DNA of 64,000 nucleotides from Marinobacterium_D sp050908845 (lineage in GTDB: Bacteria > Pseudomonadota > Gammaproteobacteria > Pseudomonadales > Balneatricaceae), in assembly GCF_050908845.1 (NCBI RefSeq), contig NZ_CP194171.1, positions 4,154,001 through 4,218,000 on the forward strand, in the 5' to 3' direction. The position numbers and the translations under genes were made by a program. Shown in pieces: positions 16,820-25,807 of the stretch (positions are counted from its first letter, which is position 1; each line of letters starts with the position of its first letter). The notes beneath the pieces are model-generated. The model saw only the letters and a list, made by a program, of their open reading frames with translations. It searched no databases and was not told the DNA's origin.

Positions 16820-17943
16820 GCGCTGCCCTCCTTCTTCGCCTTCTTACCCCGGCCTAGAGCGGGAAGGCTGGGTATGCGACTGAACACCGCTTCCCAGAAG
16901 CGGTCGGCAAAAATCAGGTTTGCGGCCAGGGCCAGGAATCCCAAATGCACCGCCCAGAGCGCCCAGACACCGACCTCCTCATCCTCCACCGCCGAGCGCG
17001 TTGCCGTGAGCAGCGTGACATAGAGCAGGTAGATAATGATCGACGGAATCAGTTTGGCAAAACGGCCCTGGCGCGGGTTGGTCCGGGCCATCGGTACCGC
17101 AATAAGTGTCACGATAAACGCCAGTACCGGCAGCGACAGGCGCCAGTGCAGCTGGGCCTGCTCTTTCGATCCGGACGCGCCCCAGAGTGCCGTGGTCGGC
17201 ACCGCTTCGATCTCGTTGATCTCGGCGGCCTGGGCTTCGGGCAGGCGAACCCCGTACTCGCCAAAGCGGGTGGCGCTGTAATCGGCCCTGCCGGGCTGAC
17301 CATCAAAGCGGTAACCATCACCAAGCACCAGAAAACGACCCTGCCCATCGATGTAACGCTGCCTGGCATTCTCGGCAACCAGCACAACCGGGTGACCGTT
17401 ATCGTTGCGCTGGGCGATAAAGACATCGTTCAGCGACGCGTCCTCCGGATTCAACGCGTGGGCATAGGTAACCTGGCGGCCATCGCTCTGGGATTGGAAG
17501 CGACCGGGAGTGAGCAGCTCGAGTTCGCTGCGCGCCTCCTGCTGGGCAAAGATCTTCTTCGCCTCGCCAACGCCCCAGGGAGATATCGTCAACGCGATGA
17601 CACCGACAAGTGCAGAAATCAGCAGCGCCGGCCCAAGAGCATAGAGCACCAGACGTTTATGGCTGACACCGCAGGCGCGCAGCACCACCATTTCGCTCTC
17701 CAGATAGAGCCGGCCAAAGCCCAGCAAAATGCCAAGAAACAAGCCCAGGGGCAGCAGCAGTTCAAGAAAGCCCGGGATGCGGTAGGCCAGCACAAGCAGG
17801 ACAAAATCGGCGTCCAGTTTGCCGGTGGCCGCCTCGGTCAGATATTTGATCAAACGGGCACTGGTAATAATCAGAAGAAGCACCGCGGTCACGGCCGTGG
17901 TGGAGATCAAAACCTCGCGGGAGAGATACCGAAAAATAATCAA
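16816..17943 (-). CDS. lptF: LPS export ABC permease LptF
   Basis: Partner of LptG in lipopolysaccharide export. The N-terminus MIIFRYLSREVL matches Pseudomonas LptF. Three helices, a periplasmic jellyroll and three helices make up 375 residues. ESEMVVLRACGVS marks the cytoplasmic coupling helix. The only start compatible with homology is TTG at 17943, with AGGGA about nine bases upstream. It is divergent from pepA. Confidence 0.94.
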   Translation of the reverse strand: MIIFRYLSREVLISTTAVTAVLLLIITSARLIKYLTEAATGKLDADFVLLVLAYRIPGFLELLLPLGLFLGILLGFGRLYLESEMVVLRACGVSHKRLVLYALGPALLISALVGVIALTISPWGVGEAKKIFAQQEARSELELLTPGRFQSQSDGRQVTYAHALNPEDASLNDVFIAQRNDNGHPVVLVAENARQRYIDGQGRFLVLGDGYRFDGQPGRADYSATRFGEYGVRLPEAQAAEINEIEAVPTTALWGASGSKEQAQLHWRLSLPVLAFIVTLIAVPMARTNPRQGRFAKLIPSIIIYLLYVTLLTATRSAVEDEEVGVWALWAVHLGFLALAANLIFADRFWEAVFSRIPSLPALGRGKKAKKEGSA

Positions 17944-18134
17944 AACTCAATCCCTGTCGCGAAACTGAAGGATGGTGTGAGGCGGGGGGACGGGTCCCGA
18001 CCTGCTAAGTATTTAAAAGGTGCCGAGTCTGGCACTGTTTCCCGTAACCGCTGTATAGTGCGGCGAGTAAGAATACTGCTTGGCGCGGGGGCATTATCCC
18101 GCAATCAGTCTGCAATGTCTTGTATGGAGTCGTC

Positions 18135-19640
18135 ATGGATTTCGAGATCGTCAATGGCCCGGTCGAAGCACTGGAAACCGATTGCATCGTTGTTGGGGTA
18201 GAAGCCGAAGGCAAACTTGCGCCTTCCGCAGCAGCGCTGGATAAAGCCACCTCAGGGTACCTCAGCGAACTGGTCGAAAGTGGCGACATCACCGGCAAGG
18301 CAGGCGAGCTGCTGACCCTGTTCAAGCTGCCCGGACTCAAGGCCCGCCGCGTCATGGTTGTCGGTCTCGGCAAGGCGGATGAACGCAAGGATCGCCACTA
18401 CCGCAAACTGGCTGCCGCAATCACCTCAAGCGTGAAAAAGGCGGGTATCGCCAGCACCGCCATCGCTCTGGACGGTCTCGCCAGCGACCAGGAAGACACC
18501 TACCGCCAGACGCGTCAGCTGGTGGAGTGGATCACCGCGGAGCTGTACCAGTACGACGCCACCAAGAGCAAAAAAGCGGACCCGATCAAACTGGAGAAGG
18601 TCGCCTTTCTGCTGTCTGAAGAGGACACCGAGCTCGGTGAAGGCGCACTTCTCGATGGTGTAGCCATCGCCAACGGCGTCGACAGCGCCCGCGAAGTCGC
18701 CAACCTGCCGGGTAACATCTGCACCCCGAGCTACCTGGCCGAACGTGCCATCGCCCTGGCGGAAACCCACGACAGCATCCAGGTGGAGATTCTCGACGAA
18801 GCGCAGATGGAAGAGCTGGGCATGGGCGCCCTGCTGTCTGTGGGTCGCGGCAGCGCCGAGCCCTCCAAGCTGATCGTCATGCGCTACACCGGCACCGACG
18901 CCGAAGAGAAGCCCCACGCCCTGGTCGGCAAGGGAATCACCTTCGATACCGGCGGCATCAGCCTCAAGCCGGGTGCCGCCATGGACGAGATGAAGTACGA
19001 CATGGGCGGTGCCGCCAGCGTACTCGGCGCCATGGAAGCCGTAGCCGAGATGCACCTTTCACTGAACCTGGTGGGTGTCATCGCTGCAGCCGAAAACATG
19101 CCCGGCAGCAAGGCCACCAAGCCTGGCGATATTGTCACTACGATGTCCGGCCAGACCGTCGAGATCCTCAACACCGATGCGGAAGGCCGCCTGGTGCTCT
19201 GTGACGCATTGACCTACGTGGGCCGCTACGAGCCGCAGAGCGTGATCGATATCGCCACCCTCACCGGTGCCTGCATCATCGCCCTGGGTCATGAAGCCAC
19301 CGGCCTGCTGAGCAACGACGACGACCTGGCCGAGTCCCTGCTGGATGCCGGCGATTACGCTGCCGATCGCGCCTGGCAGCTGCCGCTCTGGGACGACTAC
19401 CAGGAGCAGCTCGACTCCAACTTTGCCGATATGGCCAATATCGGTGGCCGTCCGGCCGGCACCATCACCGCCGCCTGCTTCCTGTCCCGCTTTACCAAGG
19501 AGTACCGCTGGGCACACCTGGATATCGCCGGCGTCGCCTGGAACAGTGGCAAGGCCAAGGGCGCTACCGGCCGCTGCGTGCCGCTGCTGAGCCAGTACCT
19601 GCTGGACCTGTCCGAGCAGAAAGACCTGGCCGAAGACTGA
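18135..19640 (+). CDS. pepA: Leucyl aminopeptidase (M17)
   Basis: Hexameric dizinc/manganese aminopeptidase that releases N-terminal residues; in some bacteria also a DNA-binding regulator. The signature NTDAEGRL is at residues 346-353. GKGITFDTGGISLKP carries the metal-binding lysine and aspartate. The N-terminal macro-like domain covers about residues 1-160. Length is 501. ATG at 18135 has GGAG six bases upstream; an in-frame start at 18120 lacks one. It lies 16 bases before holC. Confidence 0.96.
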   Translation: MDFEIVNGPVEALETDCIVVGVEAEGKLAPSAAALDKATSGYLSELVESGDITGKAGELLTLFKLPGLKARRVMVVGLGKADERKDRHYRKLAAAITSSVKKAGIASTAIALDGLASDQEDTYRQTRQLVEWITAELYQYDATKSKKADPIKLEKVAFLLSEEDTELGEGALLDGVAIANGVDSAREVANLPGNICTPSYLAERAIALAETHDSIQVEILDEAQMEELGMGALLSVGRGSAEPSKLIVMRYTGTDAEEKPHALVGKGITFDTGGISLKPGAAMDEMKYDMGGAASVLGAMEAVAEMHLSLNLVGVIAAAENMPGSKATKPGDIVTTMSGQTVEILNTDAEGRLVLCDALTYVGRYEPQSVIDIATLTGACIIALGHEATGLLSNDDDLAESLLDAGDYAADRAWQLPLWDDYQEQLDSNFADMANIGGRPAGTITAACFLSRFTKEYRWAHLDIAGVAWNSGKAKGATGRCVPLLSQYLLDLSEQKDLAED

Positions 19641-19656
19641 GACCGAAGCGGATCCG

Positions 19657-20079
19657 ATGAGTCGCGCCGACTATTACATCCTCGCAGAAGCCGACCGGGA
19701 CAGCCGCGAGCTGTTCCTCTGCCGGCTCTGCGAGAAGGTGCTTGCCCTGGGCAAGCGGATCTATATTCATGTCGCCGATGAAACCGAGGTGGAACGCCTG
19801 GACGCCCACCTCTGGTCGTTTCGCGCCGACGCTTTCGTCCCACACGTTATACTGGGAAAGGAACCGGCATCACCGATCGAGATAGGCTACGGCGAGCAAC
19901 GCCCGGAACACCGCGAGGTGTTTATCAATCTCGCCCTGGAGCTGCCGGAGGATGCGTTCGCCTTCGAACGTATTGTTGAGATCGTGGTGCAGGACGCCGA
20001 GATACTCGGCGCCACCCGCCAGAACTATCAGCGCTGCCGGGACCGGGGCGTGGAGCTGCACCGTAACGATATGCGCTGA
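19657..20079 (+). CDS. holC: DNA polymerase III chi subunit
   Basis: Clamp-loader-associated subunit that links the replisome to single-strand DNA-binding protein. The 140-residue sequence has the family pattern: YYILAE start, LCRLCEKVLALGKRIYIHVAD, LDAHLWSF, and FVPH. The pepA-holC order is standard. In many gammaproteobacteria valS follows directly; here valS is 8.8 kb away, beyond two ABC systems. Confidence 0.93.
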   Translation: MSRADYYILAEADRDSRELFLCRLCEKVLALGKRIYIHVADETEVERLDAHLWSFRADAFVPHVILGKEPASPIEIGYGEQRPEHREVFINLALELPEDAFAFERIVEIVVQDAEILGATRQNYQRCRDRGVELHRNDMR

Positions 20080-20120
20080 CGGACCTGCCGCTTAACCTCG
20101 GTCGGCCCCAGGGAGATCGC

Positions 20121-21251
20121 ATGAAGCGTGCACTGATACTGCTGCTGATCCTGCTGCCGATTGCGGCGGCACTCTGGTATTTTTCCCGCCCTACCCCCAT
20201 CCCCGTCGAACTAAGCGTCGTTTCCACAGGCTCCGTGGAGGTCATTGCCGCCAACAGCCGTGCCGGCAGTATCCGCGCCTGTCAGCGTTCACGGTTGTCG
20301 GTACCCACCGGTGGCCGCGTTGACCACCTGCTGGTGGATGAAGGCGACCGCGTCAAAACGGGAGATCTGTTACTGCGCCTGCTTGATGACGAACAGCAGG
20401 CACTGCTGCGCGGGGCCGACGCCGATCTCAAAGCCGCCAGGCTCGCTGAAGAGCGCAGTTGCCAGCTGGCCCGATTCAGCCAGCGCGAGCTGGTCCGCTC
20501 GCGGGCACTGGCCGAGCGCAAACTGGTATCGGATGAGCAGCTGGACCGGCTCGCCACCGATGCGAGCGTGGCAGCCATCGCCTGCGACCAGGCCAAAGTC
20601 GCCATCGAACAGGCCAGCGCCCGCTACTCACTCTATTCAGCACAGCTGGAGAAGATGCATCTGCGCGCCCCGTTCGCGGGCATTATCGCCGAGATCAACG
20701 GCGAGCCGGGCGAGTACACCACCCCTTCCCCTCCCGGAGTCGCCACCCCCCCTGCCGTGGACCTGATCGATGACAGCTGTCTCTACGTGCGCGCCCCCAT
20801 CGACGAGGTCGAGGCGGCACAGCTGGCGCCGGGACAGACCGCCCGCATTACCCTGGATGCCTTTCGTGGGCGGGAGTTCAGCGGCACGCTGAAGCGCATC
20901 GCCCCCTTTGTCTCGGAGCTGGAAAAACAGGCCCGCACCGTGGATGTGGATGTCTACTTCAATCCTCTGCCGGAAGACACCCTGCTGCTGGTCGGCTATA
21001 GCGCCGACGTGGAGGTGATCGTCGAGCAGCATCCGCAACAGCTGCGAGTACCCACCGAAGCCCTGCTGGAGGGCAACTCGGTGCTGCGTTTTGATGCGGA
21101 CAGCTCTACGCTGCAGAAAGTGAACGTCGAAATTGGTCCCGCCAACTGGACCTGGACCGCAATCAGCGCCGGCCTTGAAGAGGGCGACCGGATCCTGACC
21201 CGCCTGGATACCGAAGGCGCTGTCGAGGGTGCCAGGGTCGAGCCGCAATGA
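20121..21251 (+). CDS. MacA/HlyD-type periplasmic adaptor
   Basis: Membrane-fusion protein of a MacAB-like exporter. An N-terminal anchor (residues 4-22) is followed by a lipoyl half (VPTGGRVDHLLVDEGDRVKTGDLLL), a coiled-coil hairpin (about residues 95-170), and the second lipoyl half (LRAPFAGIIAEING). A beta-barrel and a membrane-proximal domain complete its 376 residues. ATG at 20121 follows CAGGGAGATCGC. It overlaps the ATPase gene by four bases (ATGA), so the four genes form one operon. Confidence 0.88.
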   Translation: MKRALILLLILLPIAAALWYFSRPTPIPVELSVVSTGSVEVIAANSRAGSIRACQRSRLSVPTGGRVDHLLVDEGDRVKTGDLLLRLLDDEQQALLRGADADLKAARLAEERSCQLARFSQRELVRSRALAERKLVSDEQLDRLATDASVAAIACDQAKVAIEQASARYSLYSAQLEKMHLRAPFAGIIAEINGEPGEYTTPSPPGVATPPAVDLIDDSCLYVRAPIDEVEAAQLAPGQTARITLDAFRGREFSGTLKRIAPFVSELEKQARTVDVDVYFNPLPEDTLLLVGYSADVEVIVEQHPQQLRVPTEALLEGNSVLRFDADSSTLQKVNVEIGPANWTWTAISAGLEEGDRILTRLDTEGAVEGARVEPQ

Positions 21252-21940
21252 TACGGCTGGAGCAGCTGTGCAAAACCTATCATCTGGGCGGTGAAAGCGT
21301 TCACGCCCTGGATCATTTTGATCTGCAGATTCAGGCCGGCGACTACCTGTCAGTGATGGGACCCTCCGGCTCCGGCAAATCAACCCTGCTGAACATGCTC
21401 GGCCTGCTCGACACCCCGGACTCCGGCTGCTATTGGCTCGAAAAGCAGGAGATGACAGCCCTCAGCGAGGAGCAGCGCGCCGCTATCCGCAACCAGCGAA
21501 TCGGTTTCGTGTTCCAGGCCTATCACCTGATTGAGCGCCTGACGGCACGGGAAAATATCGAGCTGCCACTGGTCATCACCGGCACAGCGCCTGCCCAAAG
21601 ACGCCCCCTCGTGGATGAACTGATGCAGCGCCTGGGCCTTGCCCGCCACGCCGAACACCTGCCCCACCAGCTCTCCGGCGGCCAGCGCCAGCGGGTGGCT
21701 ATCGCCCGCGCCGTGATCCGCAAACCCGCCCTGCTGCTGGCCGACGAACCCACAGGCAACCTGGACAGCCACTCCGGGGCCGAGGTGATCGAACTGCTCG
21801 AAGAGCTCAACGACGAAGGCATCACCCTGCTGATGGTGACCCACGATCCCAACATGGGAGAGCGGGCGCGGCGCCAGCTGTGGTTGCAGGACGGCAAACT
21901 GATCAGTGAAAAGCGCGGTGAGCAGAATGCGCAGCGCTGA
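21248..21940 (+). CDS. ABC exporter ATPase, LolD/MacB type
   Basis: A 230-residue nucleotide-binding subunit. Walker A GPSGSGKST, Q loop, signature LSGGQRQRVAIARA, Walker B LLLADEPTGNLDS and the H-loop VTHDP are intact. The 'DEPTGNLDS' form is typical of the LolD/FtsE/MacB group that partners FtsX-type permeases. It is translated from an ATG overlapping the adaptor stop. The next permease gene begins before its end. Confidence 0.93.
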   Translation: MIRLEQLCKTYHLGGESVHALDHFDLQIQAGDYLSVMGPSGSGKSTLLNMLGLLDTPDSGCYWLEKQEMTALSEEQRAAIRNQRIGFVFQAYHLIERLTARENIELPLVITGTAPAQRRPLVDELMQRLGLARHAEHLPHQLSGGQRQRVAIARAVIRKPALLLADEPTGNLDSHSGAEVIELLEELNDEGITLLMVTHDPNMGERARRQLWLQDGKLISEKRGEQNAQR

Positions 21941-23144
21941 TCTGATCCGCTTCAACATGCGCCTGCTGACCCGGCAGTGGTTCCGTACCCTGATGATTCT
22001 GCTGGCGACCTCCGTGGGCGTGGCCGCCGTGCTGCTGCTCACGGGCCTTGGCGAAGGCGCCAGACGCTTCGTGCTGGAGGAGTTTTCCCTGCTCGGCCAG
22101 GACACCCTGATCATGCTGCCCGGACGCAAGGAGACCACCGGCGGCCTGCCGCCGCTGACCGGCGAAGGCACCCGCGATATCACCCTGGAGGATGTGAACG
22201 CCCTGGGCAGACTGCCGGGCGTTCGCCGGGTGGCACCGCTGATCGTCGGCAACGCCCAGGTGGTGAGCGGAGGCCTTAACCGCGAGGTGGTCACCCTCGG
22301 CACCAGCGCCCGTTTTTTCGAACTGCGCGAGCTGTCCCTGCAGCGTGGCCGTTCCCTGCCGGATGAGCCCCTGGAGCGCGCCTCGTCGGTGTGTCTGCTC
22401 GGCCCCGAGGTGAAACAGTCTCTGTTTGGCAATACGCCGGCCCTTGGCGAGTGGCTGCGGATCGGTGATCGCCGCTTCCGGGTGATCGGGATTATCGAGG
22501 ACCGGGGCCAGTCTCTGGGCATGGATATCAGCGACCAGGTGATCATTCCTGTGGCCTCGGCGCAGCAGATATTCAACGTGCAGGGGATGTACCGGGTGTT
22601 TCTCCAGCTGGCGCCGGGGGCCTCTATTGAAGCAACCCGACAGCAGATACTGGATCTGATGCAGCAGCGCCATGGCGGCGAGCGCGATGTAACACTGATC
22701 TCCCAGGATGCACTGCTGGGCGCCTTCAACGATATTCTGCAGCTGCTGACGCTGAGCGTGGCCGCGATAGCAGCGATCAGCCTGGTGGTCGCCGGTATCC
22801 TGATCATGAACATCACGCTGATCAGCGTCAGTCAGCGCACTGCCGAAATCGGCCTGCTCAAGGCGCTGGGCGCCCGCGCTGCCGATGTGCGGCTGATCTT
22901 TCTCAGCGAAGCGGCGCTGCTCTCCCTGCTCGGCGCCCTGTTCGGCTTTGCCCTGGGCTACGGGCTGCTCTGGGCCGGTCAACTGGTGTGGCCGGTGTTT
23001 CCGGTATCGGTACCGCTCTGGGCCCTGCTCGGCAGCCTGGCGATCGCCCTCGGTGTCGCTCTGCTGTTTGCCTGGCTGCCCGCCAGCCGTGCCGCGCGGC
23101 TCGCCCCGGTTCTGGCGTTGCGAGGCGAGGCTCAACATGCTTAG
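21927..23144 (+). CDS. FtsX-type ABC permease, first of two
   Basis: A 405-residue MacB/FtsX-family permease. One transmembrane helix lies near residues 20-40, a large periplasmic (MacB_PCD) domain spans about 45-265, and three helices follow (about 275-400). The cytoplasmic motif SQRTAEIGLLKALGARAADVRLIFLSEA is the usual coupling segment. Start ATG at 21927 overlaps the ATPase; an in-frame GTG at 21906 is the alternative. It is paired with a second permease, so the transporter is probably a heterodimer. Confidence 0.88.
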   Translation: MRSADLIRFNMRLLTRQWFRTLMILLATSVGVAAVLLLTGLGEGARRFVLEEFSLLGQDTLIMLPGRKETTGGLPPLTGEGTRDITLEDVNALGRLPGVRRVAPLIVGNAQVVSGGLNREVVTLGTSARFFELRELSLQRGRSLPDEPLERASSVCLLGPEVKQSLFGNTPALGEWLRIGDRRFRVIGIIEDRGQSLGMDISDQVIIPVASAQQIFNVQGMYRVFLQLAPGASIEATRQQILDLMQQRHGGERDVTLISQDALLGAFNDILQLLTLSVAAIAAISLVVAGILIMNITLISVSQRTAEIGLLKALGARAADVRLIFLSEAALLSLLGALFGFALGYGLLWAGQLVWPVFPVSVPLWALLGSLAIALGVALLFAWLPASRAARLAPVLALRGEAQHA

Positions 23145-24330
23145 CGGCGATTATCTGCGCCTGACCTGGAGCACCCTGCGCAGTGGCCGTATGCGCGCCG
23201 TATTAACAGTCACCGGCATCGCCATCGGCATTACTGCGGTGATGATGCTGACCACGCTGGGCGAGGGTCTGCGTATCTATGTGCTGGAGAATTTTTCCCA
23301 GTTCGGCAGTCGCATCATTGCCATCAACCCGGGGAAAAGCCAGACCGGCGGCATGGGCGCGCTGCTATCCAGCACCCAGCCGTTAACGCTGGAGGATGCG
23401 CAGAGCCTGCGTTCCCTGCCCTATGCTATTGAGGTAGTGCCGCTGGTGCAGGGTGCCGGTGCCATCGAATTCGGCCGTCGCGTCCGCCATACCGACATTC
23501 TCGGCACCGGTAGCGATGCTGCCAGCGCCTGGCGATTTAACGTGGTACTGGGTCGTTTCCTGCCGCAAAGTGCCGGTTATTCCCAGCCCTTTGCCGTACT
23601 CGGCCACAAGGTTCGCGTGGAGCTTTTCGGCAGCGCCAACCCTCTTGGCAGTTTCATCCGGGTCGGTGGCGAGCGCTACCGGGTGATCGGCGTCATGGAA
23701 GAGAAGGGACAGATGCTCGGTTTCGACCTGGACGATATCGTCTACATCCCGATCGACCGGGCACTGACCCTGTTCAACCGCACCGGCCTGATGGAGATCG
23801 ATATCACCTACCGCGCCGCCACCACGGCCGAAGCGATGGCCGAACGAATCAGGGAGCGGATGATCGCCCGTCACGGCGGTGAGGATTTCTCGATCATGAC
23901 CCAGGACGAGATGCTCGCCAGCCTGGATCGCATTCTCGGCATCCTGACCCTGGCGATCGGCGGACTTGGCGGGATTTCGCTACTGGTTGGCGCCATCGGC
24001 ATTCTGACGATCATGGTCACTACCGTGCGCGAACGGCGCGGTGAGATTGGTCTGCTACGGGCGATCGGCGCCACCCGCCAGCAGATTCTGCGCCTTTTCC
24101 TGGCGGAAGCGGTATTACTGGCGATGGCCGGCGGCCTGGTGGGACTCCTGTTGTCCGCCCTGTTCCTGGGGTTGCTGGCGCTGGCGATACCGGCGTTGCC
24201 GATACAGATCAGCCCGCTGTTTCTGCTGCTGGCCCTGGGGCTCTCGTTTCTTGTCGGCCTTGCGGCAGGCACCCTGCCCGCCCTGCAGGCGTCGCGCCTG
24301 AATCCCGTTGTCGCGCTGCAGGGGGAATAG
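23137..24330 (+). CDS. FtsX-type ABC permease, second of two
   Basis: A 397-residue paralogue of the preceding gene with the same plan: helix near residues 20-40, periplasmic domain, three C-terminal helices. The coupling motif ERRGEIGLLRAIGATRQQILRLFLAEA is present. ATG at 23137 has GAGG upstream and overlaps the previous gene by eight bases. A longer open frame from 22948 is only the antisense-free extension inside the first permease. The exported substrate is unknown; MacB relatives export macrolides, peptides or lipoproteins. Confidence 0.88.
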   Translation: MLSGDYLRLTWSTLRSGRMRAVLTVTGIAIGITAVMMLTTLGEGLRIYVLENFSQFGSRIIAINPGKSQTGGMGALLSSTQPLTLEDAQSLRSLPYAIEVVPLVQGAGAIEFGRRVRHTDILGTGSDAASAWRFNVVLGRFLPQSAGYSQPFAVLGHKVRVELFGSANPLGSFIRVGGERYRVIGVMEEKGQMLGFDLDDIVYIPIDRALTLFNRTGLMEIDITYRAATTAEAMAERIRERMIARHGGEDFSIMTQDEMLASLDRILGILTLAIGGLGGISLLVGAIGILTIMVTTVRERRGEIGLLRAIGATRQQILRLFLAEAVLLAMAGGLVGLLLSALFLGLLALAIPALPIQISPLFLLLALGLSFLVGLAAGTLPALQASRLNPVVALQGE

Positions 24331-24393
24331 CGTCTTCCCGCCAGCAGGCAATCCGGGTAACGTTAACCCAATCACACCCGTAAGCAGGACAAC

Positions 24394-25143
24394 ATGAGTA
24401 CCGAGCTTCCGCCTATCCCGTCTCTGAATCTGCCCGACTGGACGCAGATGCAACAGATACCGATCAGCGACTGCGGCGAACCGCTGCAGCCCGCCAGCCT
24501 GAGCGATGACTGGAAAATCTGGCCCGCCTATTTCCACCAGGGTATTTCGGGGGCGATGCCGGAGTGCCTGGTCCGCCTGGGCGTGTATAACCGCCTGCTC
24601 GACGCCGCAGAGCGCCTGCCCGAGGGTTATCAACTGATCATTCTCGACGGCTGGCGTCCATTTACCGTCCAGCAGTATCTCTACGACACTCTGCTCAACC
24701 TGATGGAACACGCCAACCCGGATCAACCGGCAGAAGCCAGGGCGCTGGAAGCGCGGGCTCTGGTGTCGCCGCCCAGCACGGAAGCGGACGCGCCCAGCCC
24801 TCACCTGACCGGCGCCGCCGTCGATGTCACCCTGGCCGATGCCGAGGGCCGCTTACTGGATATGGGTTCCCTGTTCGACGAGGCGGGGCCGCTGTCCTGG
24901 TGCGCCGCACTGGAGTCTGACGAGCATCATGCCCTGGGAGAGTTCATGGCGCGCCACCACCGCCGCGTGCTGTACCACGCCATGACCGGCGCGGGTTTTA
25001 CCAACCTGCCGTCGGAGTGGTGGCACTACGATTATGGCGACCAGCTCTGGGCCTGGTACAGCGGCAGCGATCACGCCATCTATGGCGCTACCCGACCGCC
25101 CACGCTTGAGCACCTCTGGCAGGAGCAGCTCAAACAGCGCTGA
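24394..25143 (+). CDS. D-alanyl-D-alanine dipeptidase (VanX/DdpX family)
   Basis: Zinc peptidase of family M15D. The zinc and catalytic motifs SPHLTGAAVDVT and EWWHYDYGD are present, as is the conserved ILDGWRPF segment. Length is 249. There is no signal peptide, so it probably acts in the cytoplasm, where DdpX-type enzymes recycle D-Ala-D-Ala. ATG at 24394. It follows the MacAB-like operon by 63 bases on the same strand, so it might be cotranscribed. Whether it has any resistance role cannot be read from the sequence. Confidence 0.87.
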   Translation: MSTELPPIPSLNLPDWTQMQQIPISDCGEPLQPASLSDDWKIWPAYFHQGISGAMPECLVRLGVYNRLLDAAERLPEGYQLIILDGWRPFTVQQYLYDTLLNLMEHANPDQPAEARALEARALVSPPSTEADAPSPHLTGAAVDVTLADAEGRLLDMGSLFDEAGPLSWCAALESDEHHALGEFMARHHRRVLYHAMTGAGFTNLPSEWWHYDYGDQLWAWYSGSDHAIYGATRPPTLEHLWQEQLKQR

Positions 25144-25161
25144 GGCGGGTGACTGGCAAAC

Positions 25162-25797
25162 TCAGGACCGCCCGGGGCTCACCCGTAGCAGCCAGTCCCG
25201 GATTTCATGGCTGGCCTGTGCCATCAGCAACGAAAAGGCGTCTACCACCGCCGCCACCTCGACACCCTCGGCCGGCTGCGACAGCTCCAGCGTACGCTCG
25301 GCAATAATCGCCCGGCTATGACTGTCGATCAGCTGCAGGTAGCCCCGCATCACGGCTACCGGCTGGCCATCGCGGTATTCGCTTTGAAAGGCATCGATCC
25401 GGCTGACCAACTCGTAACGGGCATCGATTCTTACCGCGTCGCTGCTGATACGGGCAAAGCGGCTGTCGCGCTGCAGAGCGCTAACCAGGTAATCACGCCA
25501 GAGCGTCGGAATACTGGCGCTCCAGCGCTGGCCGCTATAGACACTGATCGGCTGCGCTTCGGGCACCACCAGCAGGTAACGGCCGCTGAGCAGATCCTGC
25601 GCCTGCGCACGTAACACCTGCAGATCCGTCACAGTCACAGGGCCTGCGTTTTCCGTGGTGGCCGGCCTTAGGGTCCAGCTTTGCACCGGCTCTGCTGCCG
25701 GCAGCAGGCTGCAGGCGCTCAGAACGACAGGGAGCCCCAGCGCCAGCCCGAGAGGCAAGCGCTGTTTTTTCATCCGTTGAATAATACGTCGCAACAT
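25162..25797 (-). CDS. PqiC/ABC-transport auxiliary lipoprotein
   Basis: An outer-membrane lipoprotein of the ABC_trans_aux family that partners MCE transporters. The lipobox VLSAC occurs at about residues 26-30 after a basic, hydrophobic leader. The domain includes WTLRP, ISVYSGQRWSASIPTLWRDYLVSALQ and a long C-terminal helix. Length is 211 from ATG at 25797 (AGAGG seven bases upstream). It is the last gene of the MCE operon, ten bases after the MlaD-like gene. Confidence 0.85.
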   Translation of the reverse strand: MLRRIIQRMKKQRLPLGLALGLPVVLSACSLLPAAEPVQSWTLRPATTENAGPVTVTDLQVLRAQAQDLLSGRYLLVVPEAQPISVYSGQRWSASIPTLWRDYLVSALQRDSRFARISSDAVRIDARYELVSRIDAFQSEYRDGQPVAVMRGYLQLIDSHSRAIIAERTLELSQPAEGVEVAAVVDAFSLLMAQASHEIRDWLLRVSPGRS

Positions 25798-25807
25798 GCC
25801 TGACCTC

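Noticed and set aside
16945..18201. 418-codon frame antisense to lptF
   Set aside because: A shadow of lptF; low-complexity Arg/Gln-rich translation without any recognisable domain.
21380..23138. Two long antisense frames over the MacB-like ATPase and permease
   Set aside because: Both lie opposite intact ABC genes and have no domain signature.
24355..24369. GGGTAACGTTAACCC as an operator
   Set aside because: The two halves are not exact complements and no regulator is near; probably chance.
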